Assembly: GCF_003626645.1 (NCBI RefSeq)
Contig: NZ_RBAM01000008.1
Coordinates: 310,001-374,000 of the forward strand
Direction: 5' to 3'
DNA length: 64,000 nt
Origin: Streptomyces klenkii
GTDB taxonomy: Bacteria; Actinomycetota; Actinomycetes; Streptomycetales; Streptomycetaceae
The number at the start of each line of letters is the position of its first letter. Position 1 is the stretch's first letter. This document shows, one piece after another, positions 25,973-34,420 of this stretch. The notes beneath the pieces are model-generated. The model was not told where the DNA came from and ran no database searches. It worked only from the letters and a program-made list of their open reading frames with translations. Made by a program: the position numbers and the translations under genes.

Positions 25973-27223
25973 ATGGCCGATCGAGCTGACCACGCCGAAC
26001 ACATCGTCATCGTCGAAGCCCTCACCAGCGGCACCGGCCTGCGCCTCGTCGAGGCAGCCGTCCGCCGGGCGGACCGCGTCACCTTCATCACCCGCGACAA
26101 GGGCCGGTACGCGAACGACCCGCTCCGCCACCTCCTGGACGGGGGCCCGGTCGAGGTGCACGTCCGCGAGACGCGCGACACGGAGGAGCTGACCGAGCTC
26201 TTCCAGGAGCTGCTGGGCGGCGGCGAGTTCACGCTGATAGCCCCCAACGAGCAGTACCTGCTGCCGGCCGCCACCGCGGCGGAGAAGCTGGGCATCCCCT
26301 TCCTGCCCACGGCCTCGGTGCGGCTGACGCAGGACAAGCACGCCTTCCGGCGGGCCTGCGCCGCCGTGTCGGTCCCGGCGCCGCGCAGCACCGCGGCCCC
26401 GGACGTCGACAGCGCCCTCGCGGCCGCCGAGGCCACCGGCTACCCCGTCGTCCTCAAGCCCTCGATCGGCACGGGCAGTTACGGCGTCGTCTCCGCCGCG
26501 GACGCCGACGAGCTGCGCTGGCACTTCCCGGAGGTGCGCGACGAGTCCGACGGGCAGGACGGCGTGCCGCTCGTCGAGGAGTTCCTCATCGGCCCGGTGG
26601 TCAGCGCCGAGGTGCTGTACTCGGGCGGCGTCCCGCACGTCCTCGGCATCAGCGACCGCATCATGAGCGAGCTGCCGTACTTCATGGAGCTCGCCATCCG
26701 CTTCCCGGTGGACCTCTCCCCGGAGGCGCACGAGCAGATCGAGCGGATCTGCGCGGACCTGGCGCGCCTCATGGCGTACGAGAACGGGCCGGCGCACATC
26801 GAGTTCACGCTCACGGCCGAGGGCCCGAAGGTCGTGGAGTTCAACCCGCGCTTCGCCGGCCGCAACGTCTCCACGATGGTCTCGGCCGCGCTCGACTGGA
26901 ACGTGTTCGACGGCGTCATCGCCTCGTACCTGGGCGAGCCCGTGAACGCCCCCGCGCCGGTGGGCGCGGCCGCGGAACAGGCCCTCTACGCCAAGCGCGG
27001 CGGCCGCTTCGAGGACGTCGCGGGCCGCGAACTGGCCGACCGGGTGCCGGGCCTGCGCGACATCCGGATCACGGCGCGGGCCGGCGACGTCCTGCCGGAC
27101 GCGAAGGACCAGCGGAGCGAGTACGGAACGCTGTGGTGCACGGGCGCGACCGCGGACGAGGCGGGCATCCGGGCAGCGTCGGCGGCGGGTTACCTGCGGC
27201 CGGTGTTCGGCGACGAGGCGTAG
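25973..27223 (+). CDS. ATP-grasp domain ligase
   Basis: 416-aa enzyme of the ATP-grasp carboxylate-amine ligase group. It has a Rossmann-like N-domain (HIVIVEALTSGTGLRLVEAA), the nucleotide-binding strand YPVVLKPSIGTGSYGV (about residues 160-175), and the Mg-binding VEFNPRFAG near residue 290. The C-terminal extension is typical of ligases that join amino acids. Such enzymes activate a carboxylate as acyl phosphate and couple an amine; the substrates cannot be read here. It lies between an MFS pump and a PLP enzyme. Confidence 0.85.
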   Translation: MADRADHAEHIVIVEALTSGTGLRLVEAAVRRADRVTFITRDKGRYANDPLRHLLDGGPVEVHVRETRDTEELTELFQELLGGGEFTLIAPNEQYLLPAATAAEKLGIPFLPTASVRLTQDKHAFRRACAAVSVPAPRSTAAPDVDSALAAAEATGYPVVLKPSIGTGSYGVVSAADADELRWHFPEVRDESDGQDGVPLVEEFLIGPVVSAEVLYSGGVPHVLGISDRIMSELPYFMELAIRFPVDLSPEAHEQIERICADLARLMAYENGPAHIEFTLTAEGPKVVEFNPRFAGRNVSTMVSAALDWNVFDGVIASYLGEPVNAPAPVGAAAEQALYAKRGGRFEDVAGRELADRVPGLRDIRITARAGDVLPDAKDQRSEYGTLWCTGATADEAGIRAASAAGYLRPVFGDEA

Positions 27224-27278
27224 CCCCGAGCGGCCCCTGACACACCCGGCGGACCGGCGACCCCGGACCGCCGGAACC

Positions 27279-27309
27279 CCGGCGCTGCGGTGACGCACCG
27301 CAGCGCCGG
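27279..27309 (+). terminator. Perfect hairpin between the ATP-grasp and PLP-enzyme genes
   Basis: 14-bp perfect stem (27279-27292 and 27296-27309) with an ACG loop, 56 bp after the ATP-grasp stop and 66 bp before the next start. It implies at least partial termination, or a separate promoter for the PLP enzyme. Confidence 0.75.
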
Positions 27310-27374
27310 TCGGCAACCGAGTCCAGCACACCCGGACTCGATCACTCACTGTAATCAACGTTTCACCTGACGAA

Positions 27375-28454
27375 ATGAGCATGCACGTGAGCACTCCCCA
27401 GCGCCCCCGCATCGACCTCTACAGCGACACGATCACGCTGCCCACCGCCGCCATGCGCACCTTCATGGCGGAGGCCCCGATCGGTGACGAGCAGAAGGGC
27501 GAGGACCCCAGCGTCAACGAACTGACCGCCATGGCAGCCGAACTGCTCGGCAAGGAAGCCGCTGTCTTCCTGCCCTCGGGCACCATGTGCAACGAGATCG
27601 CGCTGGCCGTCCACTCGCGGCCCGGTGACGAGATCCTGGCCGACGCGACGGCGCACATCATCAACTACGAGGTGGGCGGGCCGGCCGCGCTGAGCGGGAT
27701 CAACGTCCGGGCGCTGGAGGGCGAGCGCGGGGTGTTCACGGCCGAGCAGTTCCGCGCGGCGATCCGCACGGCCAGCCGCTACGCGCCCGCGACGACTGGC
27801 GTCGTGATCGAGCAGACGTCCAACGCGGGCGGCGGCACGGTGTGGCCGCTGGAGCGCATCGAGGAGATCACGAGCATCGCCCGCGAGCGCGGCATGTGGA
27901 CCCACATGGACGGAGCACGCCTGCTCAACGCATCAGTAGCAAGCGGCATACCGGCCCGCACCTACGCCGACCACTTCGACTCGGTCTTCATCGACCTGAG
28001 CAAGGGCCTGGGGGCGCCGGTGGGCGGAATCCTGGCCGGCACAAAGGAGTTCATCGACAGCGCGTGGCGGCTGAAGCAGCGCTGGGGCGGCGCCATGCGC
28101 CAGGCGGGCGTCATCGCCTCGGCGGGCGTCTACGCGCTGCGGCACCACGTGGACCGGCTGGCGGAGGACCACGCGAACGCCCGCCTCCTCGCGACGGAGC
28201 TCGCGAAGATCGAGGGCCTGGAGATCCACCCCGAGCACGTGGAGACGAACATCGTCCTGTTCGACGTCTCGGCAACGGGCCTGACGGCGGCGGAGTTCGC
28301 GGAGCGCACGATCAAGGACCACGGCATACGGGTGAGCGTCTTCGGCCCGACGACGGTCCGCGTGGTGACGCACCTGAACGTAACGACGGAGCAGATCCCG
28401 GAAGCGGTGGAGGCAATAGCAAAGGTAACGACCTCAGGCCGAGCAGCAGCCTAA
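27375..28454 (+). CDS. Threonine aldolase family PLP enzyme
   Basis: 359-aa fold-type I PLP enzyme of the beta-eliminating lyase/low-specificity threonine aldolase family. The PLP Lys lies in FIDLSKGLGAPVGG (near residue 210), and HMDGARLLNA contributes the Asp that contacts the pyridine nitrogen. The start MSMHVSTPQRPRIDLYSDT contains the family's first motif. It could cleave threonine to glycine, or run in reverse to make a beta-hydroxy amino acid for the neighbouring ligase; the second is inference. The last codons show unusual A-ending usage (GCA), seen in several 3' ends here. Confidence 0.9.
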   Translation: MSMHVSTPQRPRIDLYSDTITLPTAAMRTFMAEAPIGDEQKGEDPSVNELTAMAAELLGKEAAVFLPSGTMCNEIALAVHSRPGDEILADATAHIINYEVGGPAALSGINVRALEGERGVFTAEQFRAAIRTASRYAPATTGVVIEQTSNAGGGTVWPLERIEEITSIARERGMWTHMDGARLLNASVASGIPARTYADHFDSVFIDLSKGLGAPVGGILAGTKEFIDSAWRLKQRWGGAMRQAGVIASAGVYALRHHVDRLAEDHANARLLATELAKIEGLEIHPEHVETNIVLFDVSATGLTAAEFAERTIKDHGIRVSVFGPTTVRVVTHLNVTTEQIPEAVEAIAKVTTSGRAAA

Positions 28455-28489
28455 GCGCACCACCCGCAGCAGCCGGAGGACGAACGGGA

Positions 28490-28617
28490 GGGGGCGGGGC
28501 GGGGCCGGCCCTGGGAGGGGCGTAAAGCGTGATTTGCGGCGCCGCTCGGGGCGCCGCTGACATCGACGGTTGCCGTAAATCATGCAGCCCCGGAAGGGCC
28601 GGCCCCGCCCCGCCCCC
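28490..28617. repeat. 128-bp nested palindrome between convergent genes
   Basis: Three nested inverted repeats share one centre: outer 23-bp perfect arms (28490-28512/28595-28617), middle 14-bp arms around GCGTGATTTGCGGC (28527-28540/28572-28585, two mismatches), and inner GCGGCGCC/GGCGCCGC (28536-28543/28550-28557, overlapping the middle arm). The spacer is asymmetric on the right side. It sits between the PLP enzyme and a sensor kinase gene that converge, so it can act as a two-way terminator; its size suggests a mobile or repetitive element. Confidence 0.85.
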
Positions 28618-28636
28618 GACCCACGAGCCCACGGCC

Positions 28637-30031
28637 CTACAGAGCCGGCGGAGCCACAGGCGCACCCGGCAGCCGCACGGAAGCCACCGTCCCCCCGCCA
28701 GGCGCAGCCCGCAATGTCACCTCACCCCCGGCCTGCCGCACCGTACGGGCCACGATCGACAGCCCCAGCCCGCTCCCCGGCATAGCGCGCGCGGACGGCG
28801 ACCGCCAGAAGCGATCAAAAACGTGCGGAAGCTCGTCCGGAGCGATACCGGGCCCGTGATCGCGCACAGTGAGCTCACCGGTAGAGGCAGACAGAGCAAC
28901 CTCCACACCCCCACCCGCCGGACTGAACTTCACCGCGTTATCGAGCAAATTGACCAGCGCCCGCTCCAACGCGGCCGGCTCGGCCCGCACGTACCAGCTC
29001 TCCAAGCTCACCCGGAACGACAACCCGGCCCCCCGCAGCCGCGCCCGCTCGACGGCCCGCTCCGCGGCCTCATGCAGGGCGACGACCTGCACAGGCTCAG
29101 TGCCGGGCCCGGCGTCGGGCCGGGACAGCTCCTGGAGATCACCGATGAGAGCAGCCAGTTCGGCCATCTGGGCCCGCACACTGACGAGCAGCTCCCTACG
29201 GTCATCAGCCGGGATCTGCCGCCCGGTCTCCTCACTCCGCACGAGCAAATCAATGTTGGTGCGCAACGACGTGAGCGGGGTGCGCAGCTCGTGCCCGGCG
29301 TCGGCGATGAGCTGCTGCTGCCGGTCGCGGGAGGAGGCGAGGGCGGCGGTCATGGCGTTGAAGGAGCGCGAGAGGCGGGCGATCTCGTCCTCGCCCTCGA
29401 CGGGGATGCGGACCGCCAGGTCCTCCGTGCGGGCGATGTGTTCGACGGCGCCGGTGAGCCGGTCGACGGGCCGCAGCCCGGCGCGGGCGATCCACGCGCC
29501 GGCGGTGGCGGCGAGGAGGACGCCGACGCCGGCGGTGACGGCGAGGACGGCGGCCAGGGCGTTGAGCGGCCGGTCGATCTCGCGGAGGGGCTGGGCGATG
29601 GAGACGGCAGTGCCGGGCACGGGCCCGGGCGAGGTGGCGACCCGCATCTCCGTGCCGTCCTGGGCCTGGGCGTCGTGCAGGGCCTGCTCCTGCTGCCGCT
29701 GGGCGACAAGCAGATCCTCAGCAGTCACCTTGATAGGCGATTTACCAATGGTGCTGCAAACAAACCCTTCACCCGTGATGATCTGCACGGTGTAGGGCCG
29801 GAACAAGGTGGACGGCCCGCTAGGAACGGACCCGCAGTTCCGCAGCAGCGCCTTCACGGTGGCGTCGTCCGCACGCACACTGGTCAGCGTCGTGTCCCGC
29901 TGATGCTCCAGCTCCTGCCGGGTGAGCAACCAGCAAGCGGCCGCGGCGGCAGCGACGGCGACGGCGACGGCGGCCGCGGTCAGCAGCGCCAGCCGGGAGC
30001 GGAGCGGCAGCCGCTGGAATCTGGCGATCAT
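28637..30031 (-). CDS. Sensor histidine kinase, MprB-like
   Basis: 464-aa membrane kinase: TM1 (about residues 15-35), an extracytoplasmic sensor of about 120 residues, TM2 near residue 175, a HAMP linker, the H-box LIADAGHELRTPLTSL, an N-box (LVNLLDNAVKFSP) and G-boxes (DHGPGIAPDELPHVF, GSGLGLSIV). All catalytic elements are present. Its start overlaps the response regulator stop by 4 bp. With the regulator and an HtrA-like protease next door it resembles MprAB-PepD of mycobacteria, an envelope-stress system. Confidence 0.92.
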   Translation of the reverse strand: MIARFQRLPLRSRLALLTAAAVAVAVAAAAAACWLLTRQELEHQRDTTLTSVRADDATVKALLRNCGSVPSGPSTLFRPYTVQIITGEGFVCSTIGKSPIKVTAEDLLVAQRQQEQALHDAQAQDGTEMRVATSPGPVPGTAVSIAQPLREIDRPLNALAAVLAVTAGVGVLLAATAGAWIARAGLRPVDRLTGAVEHIARTEDLAVRIPVEGEDEIARLSRSFNAMTAALASSRDRQQQLIADAGHELRTPLTSLRTNIDLLVRSEETGRQIPADDRRELLVSVRAQMAELAALIGDLQELSRPDAGPGTEPVQVVALHEAAERAVERARLRGAGLSFRVSLESWYVRAEPAALERALVNLLDNAVKFSPAGGGVEVALSASTGELTVRDHGPGIAPDELPHVFDRFWRSPSARAMPGSGLGLSIVARTVRQAGGEVTLRAAPGGGTVASVRLPGAPVAPPAL

Positions 30032-30753
30032 TCGGCGCCGTCCGCCCGCAGGACGTAGCCCACGCCGCGGACGGTGTGCACGAGCCGGGGCTCTCCTCCG
30101 GCCTCGGTCTTGCGCCGCAGGTACATCACATACACGTCAAGGGAATTGGAGGAGGGCTCGAACTCGAACCCCCACACGGCCTTGAGGATCTGCTCGCGGG
30201 TGAGGACCTGCCGCGGGTGGGCGAGGAAGAGTTCGAGGAGCGTGAACTCGGTACGGGTCAGCTCGACGGCCCGCTCGCCGCGCGTGACCTCGCGCGTGTC
30301 GAGGTTCATCCGCAGGTCGGCGAAGGAGAGGACGGCGGAGGCGGCGGGCGCGGCGGTGGCGTAGGCGCTGCGGCGCAGCAGGGCGCGGATGCGGGCGAGC
30401 AGCTCGTCGAGCTCGAAGGGTTTGACGAGGTAGTCGTCGGCGCCGGCGTCCAGGCCGGTGACGCGGTCGCCGACGGTGTCGCGGGCGGTGAGCATGAGGA
30501 TGGGGACGGTGACGCCGGAGGCGCGCAGGCGGCGGGCGGCGGTGAGGCCGTCCATGCGCGGCATGAGGACGTCGAGCACGATCAGCTCCGGGTCGTACGA
30601 GGCGACCTTCGTGACGGCGTCGAGCCCGTCGACGGCCAGCTCGGTGGCGTAGCCCTCGAAGGCGAGGCTGCGGCGCAGGGCCTCGCGTACGGCGGGCTCG
30701 TCGTCCACGATCAGGATGCGGGCGGGCTGGTCGCCGTGGTCGGCGGGGCTCAT
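30028..30753 (-). CDS. OmpR-family response regulator, MprA-like
   Basis: 241-aa regulator with a receiver domain (ILIVDDEPAVREAL, phosphoacceptor Asp in LIVLDVLMPRMDG near residue 57, switch Lys in DDYLVKPFELDEL) and a C-terminal winged helix (EFTLLELFLAHPRQVLTREQ). It is translationally coupled to the downstream kinase and follows the protease gene by 88 bp on the same strand. Expected targets are the protease promoter and its own. Confidence 0.93.
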   Translation of the reverse strand: MSPADHGDQPARILIVDDEPAVREALRRSLAFEGYATELAVDGLDAVTKVASYDPELIVLDVLMPRMDGLTAARRLRASGVTVPILMLTARDTVGDRVTGLDAGADDYLVKPFELDELLARIRALLRRSAYATAAPAASAVLSFADLRMNLDTREVTRGERAVELTRTEFTLLELFLAHPRQVLTREQILKAVWGFEFEPSSNSLDVYVMYLRRKTEAGGEPRLVHTVRGVGYVLRADGAE

Positions 30754-30841
30754 CGGCGGTACCTCACGAATGCGGTCGGGCTGCGGTCAGGGGCTCTCAG
30801 CCGCGCCGCGCGCGGCGTCTCAGCCTCGCACGGCCGCGCGC

Positions 30842-31987
30842 TCAGCTGTTGCCGCCACCCGCGCCGCCGGCCCGGAGCTTGGCGAGGTCGGCCTTGACGG
30901 TGTCGACCGGGATGGCGAAGCCGAGGCCGACGCTGCCCGCGGAGTCGCCCGACCCGCCGCCGGAACCGGGCGCGTACATGGCGGAGTTGATGCCGATGAT
31001 CTCGCCGTTCATGTTGATGAGGGCGCCGCCGGAGTTGCCGGGGTTGAGGGAGGCGTCGGTCTGGATGGCCTTGTAGGTCGTCTTGGAGGAGCCGGTGTCG
31101 CCGTTGTACTGGTTGCCGCCGAACTCGAAGGGCCACTGCGGGAGGCCGCGCTCGCGCTGCTGCCCGCCGCGCCCCTCCTCCTTGGAGACGGTCACGTCGC
31201 GGTTGAGGGCGGAGATGATGCCGCTGGTGACGGTGCCGGTGAGGCCCTCCGGGGAGCCGATGGCGACGACCTCGTCGCCGACCTTGACGCTGCCGGAGCT
31301 GCCCAGGGAGGCCGCCTTGAGCCCGCTGGCGCCCTGCACCTTGATCAGGGCGAGGTCCTTGTCGGGGTCGGTGCCGACGACCTTGGCGGTCTTCTTGCTG
31401 CCGTCGCTGAAGGAGACCTGGACGGTGTCGGCGCCCGCGATGACGTGGTTGTTGGTGATGATCTCGCCGTCGCCGGTGATGACGACGCCGGAGCCGGTGG
31501 ACTGACCGCTGGTGGTCGTCGCCTTGATCTCCACGATGCTGGGGCTGACGGCCTTGGCGACGGCGGCGACGCCGCCCGCGCTCTTGGAGGACGCGTTCTG
31601 GACGGGCGTGGAGTGGCTGGTGTTGTCGGCGCGGCTGGTCAGCTCGCCCACCAGGGCCGCCGACCCGCCGCCGACAACGGCGGCGACGATCGCCACGGCG
31701 GCGAGCAGCGCGACGGGCTTACGGGCGCGGCGCCCGCCACGGTGATCGGGCACCGGGCCCTGAGGCAGCGGCGGCTGCGGATCCGCGAACCCGGCGTACC
31801 CCGCGCCACCGCCTCCGTTACCGCCGTTGCCGCCGTTGCCGCCACCCGCGCCGTCCCCGGGCCAGACGGTCACACCGCTGGCCGTGGTGACCGGCTGCTG
31901 CGGCGGGTACGCGGGAGGCCGGGGGTACGCGTAGGGCTGCTGCGGCTGGGGTTCCTGGGCGCCGTAGGGGCGAGTGTCGTCCGTCAT
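30842..31987 (-). CDS. HtrA/PepD-like S1C serine protease without PDZ domain
   Basis: 381-aa membrane-tethered protease. A Pro/Gln/Tyr-rich cytoplasmic N-terminus (residues 1-95) precedes one TM helix (about residues 90-112), then the trypsin-like domain. The catalytic triad is His in EIITNNHVIAGAD, Asp in DKDLALIKV and Ser in NPGNSGGALIN. The chain stops about 50 residues after the catalytic Ser, so there is no PDZ domain, unlike most HtrA/PepD proteins. Next to an MprAB-like pair it is probably an envelope-stress protease. Confidence 0.9.
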   Translation of the reverse strand: MTDDTRPYGAQEPQPQQPYAYPRPPAYPPQQPVTTASGVTVWPGDGAGGGNGGNGGNGGGGAGYAGFADPQPPLPQGPVPDHRGGRRARKPVALLAAVAIVAAVVGGGSAALVGELTSRADNTSHSTPVQNASSKSAGGVAAVAKAVSPSIVEIKATTTSGQSTGSGVVITGDGEIITNNHVIAGADTVQVSFSDGSKKTAKVVGTDPDKDLALIKVQGASGLKAASLGSSGSVKVGDEVVAIGSPEGLTGTVTSGIISALNRDVTVSKEEGRGGQQRERGLPQWPFEFGGNQYNGDTGSSKTTYKAIQTDASLNPGNSGGALINMNGEIIGINSAMYAPGSGGGSGDSAGSVGLGFAIPVDTVKADLAKLRAGGAGGGNS

Positions 31988-32011
31988 GCCGATGACTCTG
32001 CGGCCCGTACA

Positions 32012-32036
32012 TGAGAACTGTCTGAGCGACCACTGA
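32012..32036 (-). promoter_or_regulatory. Candidate response-regulator site upstream of the protease gene
   Basis: On the minus strand TCAG or TCA recurs at exact 11-bp steps (32036, 32025 and 32014), giving TCAGTGGTCGC, TCAGACAGTTC and TCATG. OmpR-family regulators bind direct repeats with this period. It lies 25-49 bp upstream of the protease start. The motif is short, so the call is tentative. Confidence 0.35.
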
Positions 32037-32072
32037 AAACGGGCCGAGAAGTCTGTTCACTCGGTATAAGGG

Positions 32073-33017
32073 TCACCCGGTAGAAGAACCGGAGTCCGCC
32101 GGAGCCCCCCGCATCGCCGCGCGGGCCTGCTCGACGAGGCCCTCCGGAGTGATCGTGGCCAGGACGTCGCGGTAGTGGGCCAGAAGGGTGCCGGCCGCGT
32201 CGGTGAGGGCCGGCTCGTCGAGGGGGCGGTCCGCCAGGTCGGGGCCCTCGGCGAGGAGTGCCTGGAGGAGGGCGTAGAGGTGGGCCGTGCCGGCCTCGCG
32301 GACGGTCAGGGACAGGTGGGCGGAGGGGGCGTCGCCGACGGCGCTCGCGTGGTGGGCGAAGCCCCTGGGCACGTAGAGGACCTCGCCGGGGCGCAGCACG
32401 GTGTCGAGGAGGAGGGGGCCGGGGTCGCCGTCCTCGCGGCGCGGCTCCCAGTTGCCGTCGGCGGGGCCGCCGTACACCCGCCAGCGCTTGGCGCCGCTGA
32501 TCTGGACGGCCAGGACGTCGGCGTCGTCGCGGTGCACGGGGCGGCCCTGCGTGCCGCCGGGGGTGAGGAAGTAGAACGCCTCGACCTGGCGGCCCAGCAG
32601 GTCGCCGACGCCGGTGGCGAGGGCGCGCACGCCCGCGTGCCACTGGTCGACGTACCGCAGGAGGAGCGTGGCCCGCTCGTCGCGGATGAGGGCGCGCACC
32701 GCCCCGGCGTCGGCGTAGTCCTCGACCACTTCGCCGAGGACGACCCGGGGGGCGCAGAACCGGTGGGCGGGCAGCTGGCCGTGCTCCTGGACGAGGTTGA
32801 TGTAGGGCGCCTTGAGCAGCCCGTGGTCGAGGAGGCGGTCCAGCTCGGCGAGGGGGAAGACGTCGACGGGCGGATCGTGCGGGCGCAGGACCGCGGGTGC
32901 GGTGCGCCAGTGGGCGGCGAGGAAGTGCGGGGTGTCCGCCACGCATCGTTCGAGCCAGTTCACGGCCGTGGGCGCAGTCGTGGTCGTGGTCATGGGCTCA
33001 GTCGCGGTCGCAGTCAC
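32073..33017 (-). CDS. JmjC/cupin_4-type 2-oxoglutarate oxygenase-like protein B
   Basis: About 314-aa cupin protein related to ribosomal-oxygenase-like JmjC hydroxylases. The iron facial triad is visible: HRD (HxD) at residues 162-164 in GRPVHRDDADVL, and the distal His at 222 in RPGEVLYVPRGFAHHAS. The GTG at 33017 has GGAGAG upstream; ATG 32993 is an alternative lacking a site. It is a tandem paralogue of the 33070 gene, 52 bp apart and on the same strand, downstream of a 63-aa secreted peptide. A role modifying that peptide is inference; free amino acids or proteins are alternatives. Confidence 0.83.
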   Translation of the reverse strand: MTATATEPMTTTTTAPTAVNWLERCVADTPHFLAAHWRTAPAVLRPHDPPVDVFPLAELDRLLDHGLLKAPYINLVQEHGQLPAHRFCAPRVVLGEVVEDYADAGAVRALIRDERATLLLRYVDQWHAGVRALATGVGDLLGRQVEAFYFLTPGGTQGRPVHRDDADVLAVQISGAKRWRVYGGPADGNWEPRREDGDPGPLLLDTVLRPGEVLYVPRGFAHHASAVGDAPSAHLSLTVREAGTAHLYALLQALLAEGPDLADRPLDEPALTDAAGTLLAHYRDVLATITPEGLVEQARAAMRGAPADSGSSTG

Positions 33018-33069
33018 AGCGGGGCTTCGCTCTCCGTCGGATCGGGGTGGTTCAGGCTGTTCAAGCCGT

Positions 33070-33939
33070 TCAGGCCGTGGGCCGGCTGCTGTGGGCAGCG
33101 CGGCGGGCGGCGCCCACGAGGGACTCGGGGGTGGTGCCGGCCAGTCGCGCCCGGAAGTGGTCGAGGAGGGCGGCCGCGGCCGTGGTGAGCTGGTCGTCGT
33201 CGAGGGGCCGGGCGGGCAGGGCGAGGTCCGCGGCGAGCCGGGCGCCGAGTTCGTCGCGCAGGTGGCGGACGCGGGCCTCGCGGAGGACGACGGTGAGGTG
33301 CAGCGACGGCTCGGGGCCGGTCGCACAGGCCGCGTGGGCGAAGCCGTCGGGCACGTAGAGGACTTCGCCGGGCCGGACGTCGGTGTCGAGCAGGACCGGG
33401 CCGGGGTCGGCGTCGGGCACCGGCTGCCAGTGGGGGTCGGCGGGACCGCCGTACACCTGCCACCGCTTGGTGCCGCTCAGCTGGATGACGAGGACGTCCC
33501 CGTCGTCGCGGTGGACCGCGCTGGGGTGCCCGGCGTGGGACTGGAAGACGAACGCCTCGGCCAGCCGGCCGAGCCGTTCCCCGATGCCGGCGGTGAGAGC
33601 GCGCACCGGGGCGTGCCAGTGGTTGACGTACCGCAGCTGGAGGGTGGCGTTCTCCTCGCGGATGAGGGAGCGGACCCGTACGGGGTCCAGGCAGCCGTCG
33701 AGAATCCGGCCCGCGACGAGCCGGGGCGGGCAGTAGCGCTCCTCCGGTATCGGGCCCGCGGCGGAGTACAGCGCCGCGTACGGGACGCGCAGCAGCCCCC
33801 CGTCGATGAGGCCGTCGATGTCGGCGGCGCTCAGGACCTCCGTGGGCGGATCGGCCGGGCGCAGCAGCGCGGGCCCCTGCTGCCAGTGGGTGTGCAGGAA
33901 GGACTGCACGTCCGCGACACAGCGCTCCAGCCGATCCAT
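33070..33939 (-). CDS. JmjC/cupin_4-type 2-oxoglutarate oxygenase-like protein A
   Basis: 289-aa paralogue of the next gene. The ATG at 33939 has GGGAG upstream and starts 51 bp after the small peptide gene stop. Iron ligands are present: HRD at 143-145 (SAVHRDDGDVL) and His202 (RPGEVLYVPDGFAHA). The start MDRLERCVADVQSFLHTHW matches the other paralogue, including the ERCVAD motif. A C-terminal helical region after residue 225 is typical of the winged-helix dimerisation part of these oxygenases. The substrate is unknown; the peptide gene directly upstream is the suggestive candidate. Confidence 0.85.
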   Translation of the reverse strand: MDRLERCVADVQSFLHTHWQQGPALLRPADPPTEVLSAADIDGLIDGGLLRVPYAALYSAAGPIPEERYCPPRLVAGRILDGCLDPVRVRSLIREENATLQLRYVNHWHAPVRALTAGIGERLGRLAEAFVFQSHAGHPSAVHRDDGDVLVIQLSGTKRWQVYGGPADPHWQPVPDADPGPVLLDTDVRPGEVLYVPDGFAHAACATGPEPSLHLTVVLREARVRHLRDELGARLAADLALPARPLDDDQLTTAAAALLDHFRARLAGTTPESLVGAARRAAHSSRPTA

Positions 33940-33989
33940 GTTTCCGCTCCCTCTCGCCTTCTCCTGTGCTCCGGTCGTGATCCGGTCCG

Positions 33990-34181
33990 TCAGATCACGT
34001 CGAGCGGGCAGCCGCCGCAGGAGGCCTCGACCTTGGTCTCGGGGGCGGAGGAGGACGAGGCGATGGCGTTGGGGGCGAAGATCGCGCCGCCGACGGCGGC
34101 GGCGACGGCGACGGACAGCACCGCCTTGCGGGTCAGGGTGGTGCGCGGGCGGGCGGCGGGGGCTGCGGTGTTCTGGTCCAT
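33990..34181 (-). CDS. Small secreted peptide with CGGCPLDVI C-terminus
   Basis: 63-aa peptide. Residues 1-19 are charged/polar (TTLTRK), residues 20-36 hydrophobic, with a likely signal peptidase site after NAIA (about residue 42). The predicted mature part of about 21 residues is Ser-rich, then ends VEASCGGCPLDVI with a CxxC pair. It starts ahead of two cupin oxygenases on the same strand. The layout (short leader-like precursor, Cys-bearing tail, adjacent modifying-enzyme candidates, LuxR regulator) is that of a possible ribosomally made modified peptide, but no known class is recognised. Confidence 0.7.
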   Translation of the reverse strand: MDQNTAAPAARPRTTLTRKAVLSVAVAAAVGGAIFAPNAIASSSSAPETKVEASCGGCPLDVI

Positions 34182-34420
34182 GACGGGTCTCCAACTGTCG
34201 GGCTGTGCCTACGGGATGGGATGGCGCGAGGCCTGCGGCGCGGGGGCCGGCCGTCTCGCTGCGCTCCATCCTGGGCCGGGCGGCGGGGCCGCGACAGTCA
34301 CGGATTCACGGTGCCGGGATCGCGGTGCCGGGATCCCGGTCACGGACGCCCGGGACCGGGAAAACGCGCCTTTATGACGCCGGAGACGACGCCCGACACG
34401 ACGTCCGACATGACGCCCGA

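Noticed and set aside
24506..27412. 968-codon minus-strand frame
   Set aside because: Spans the MFS and ATP-grasp genes antisense; no domain is visible.
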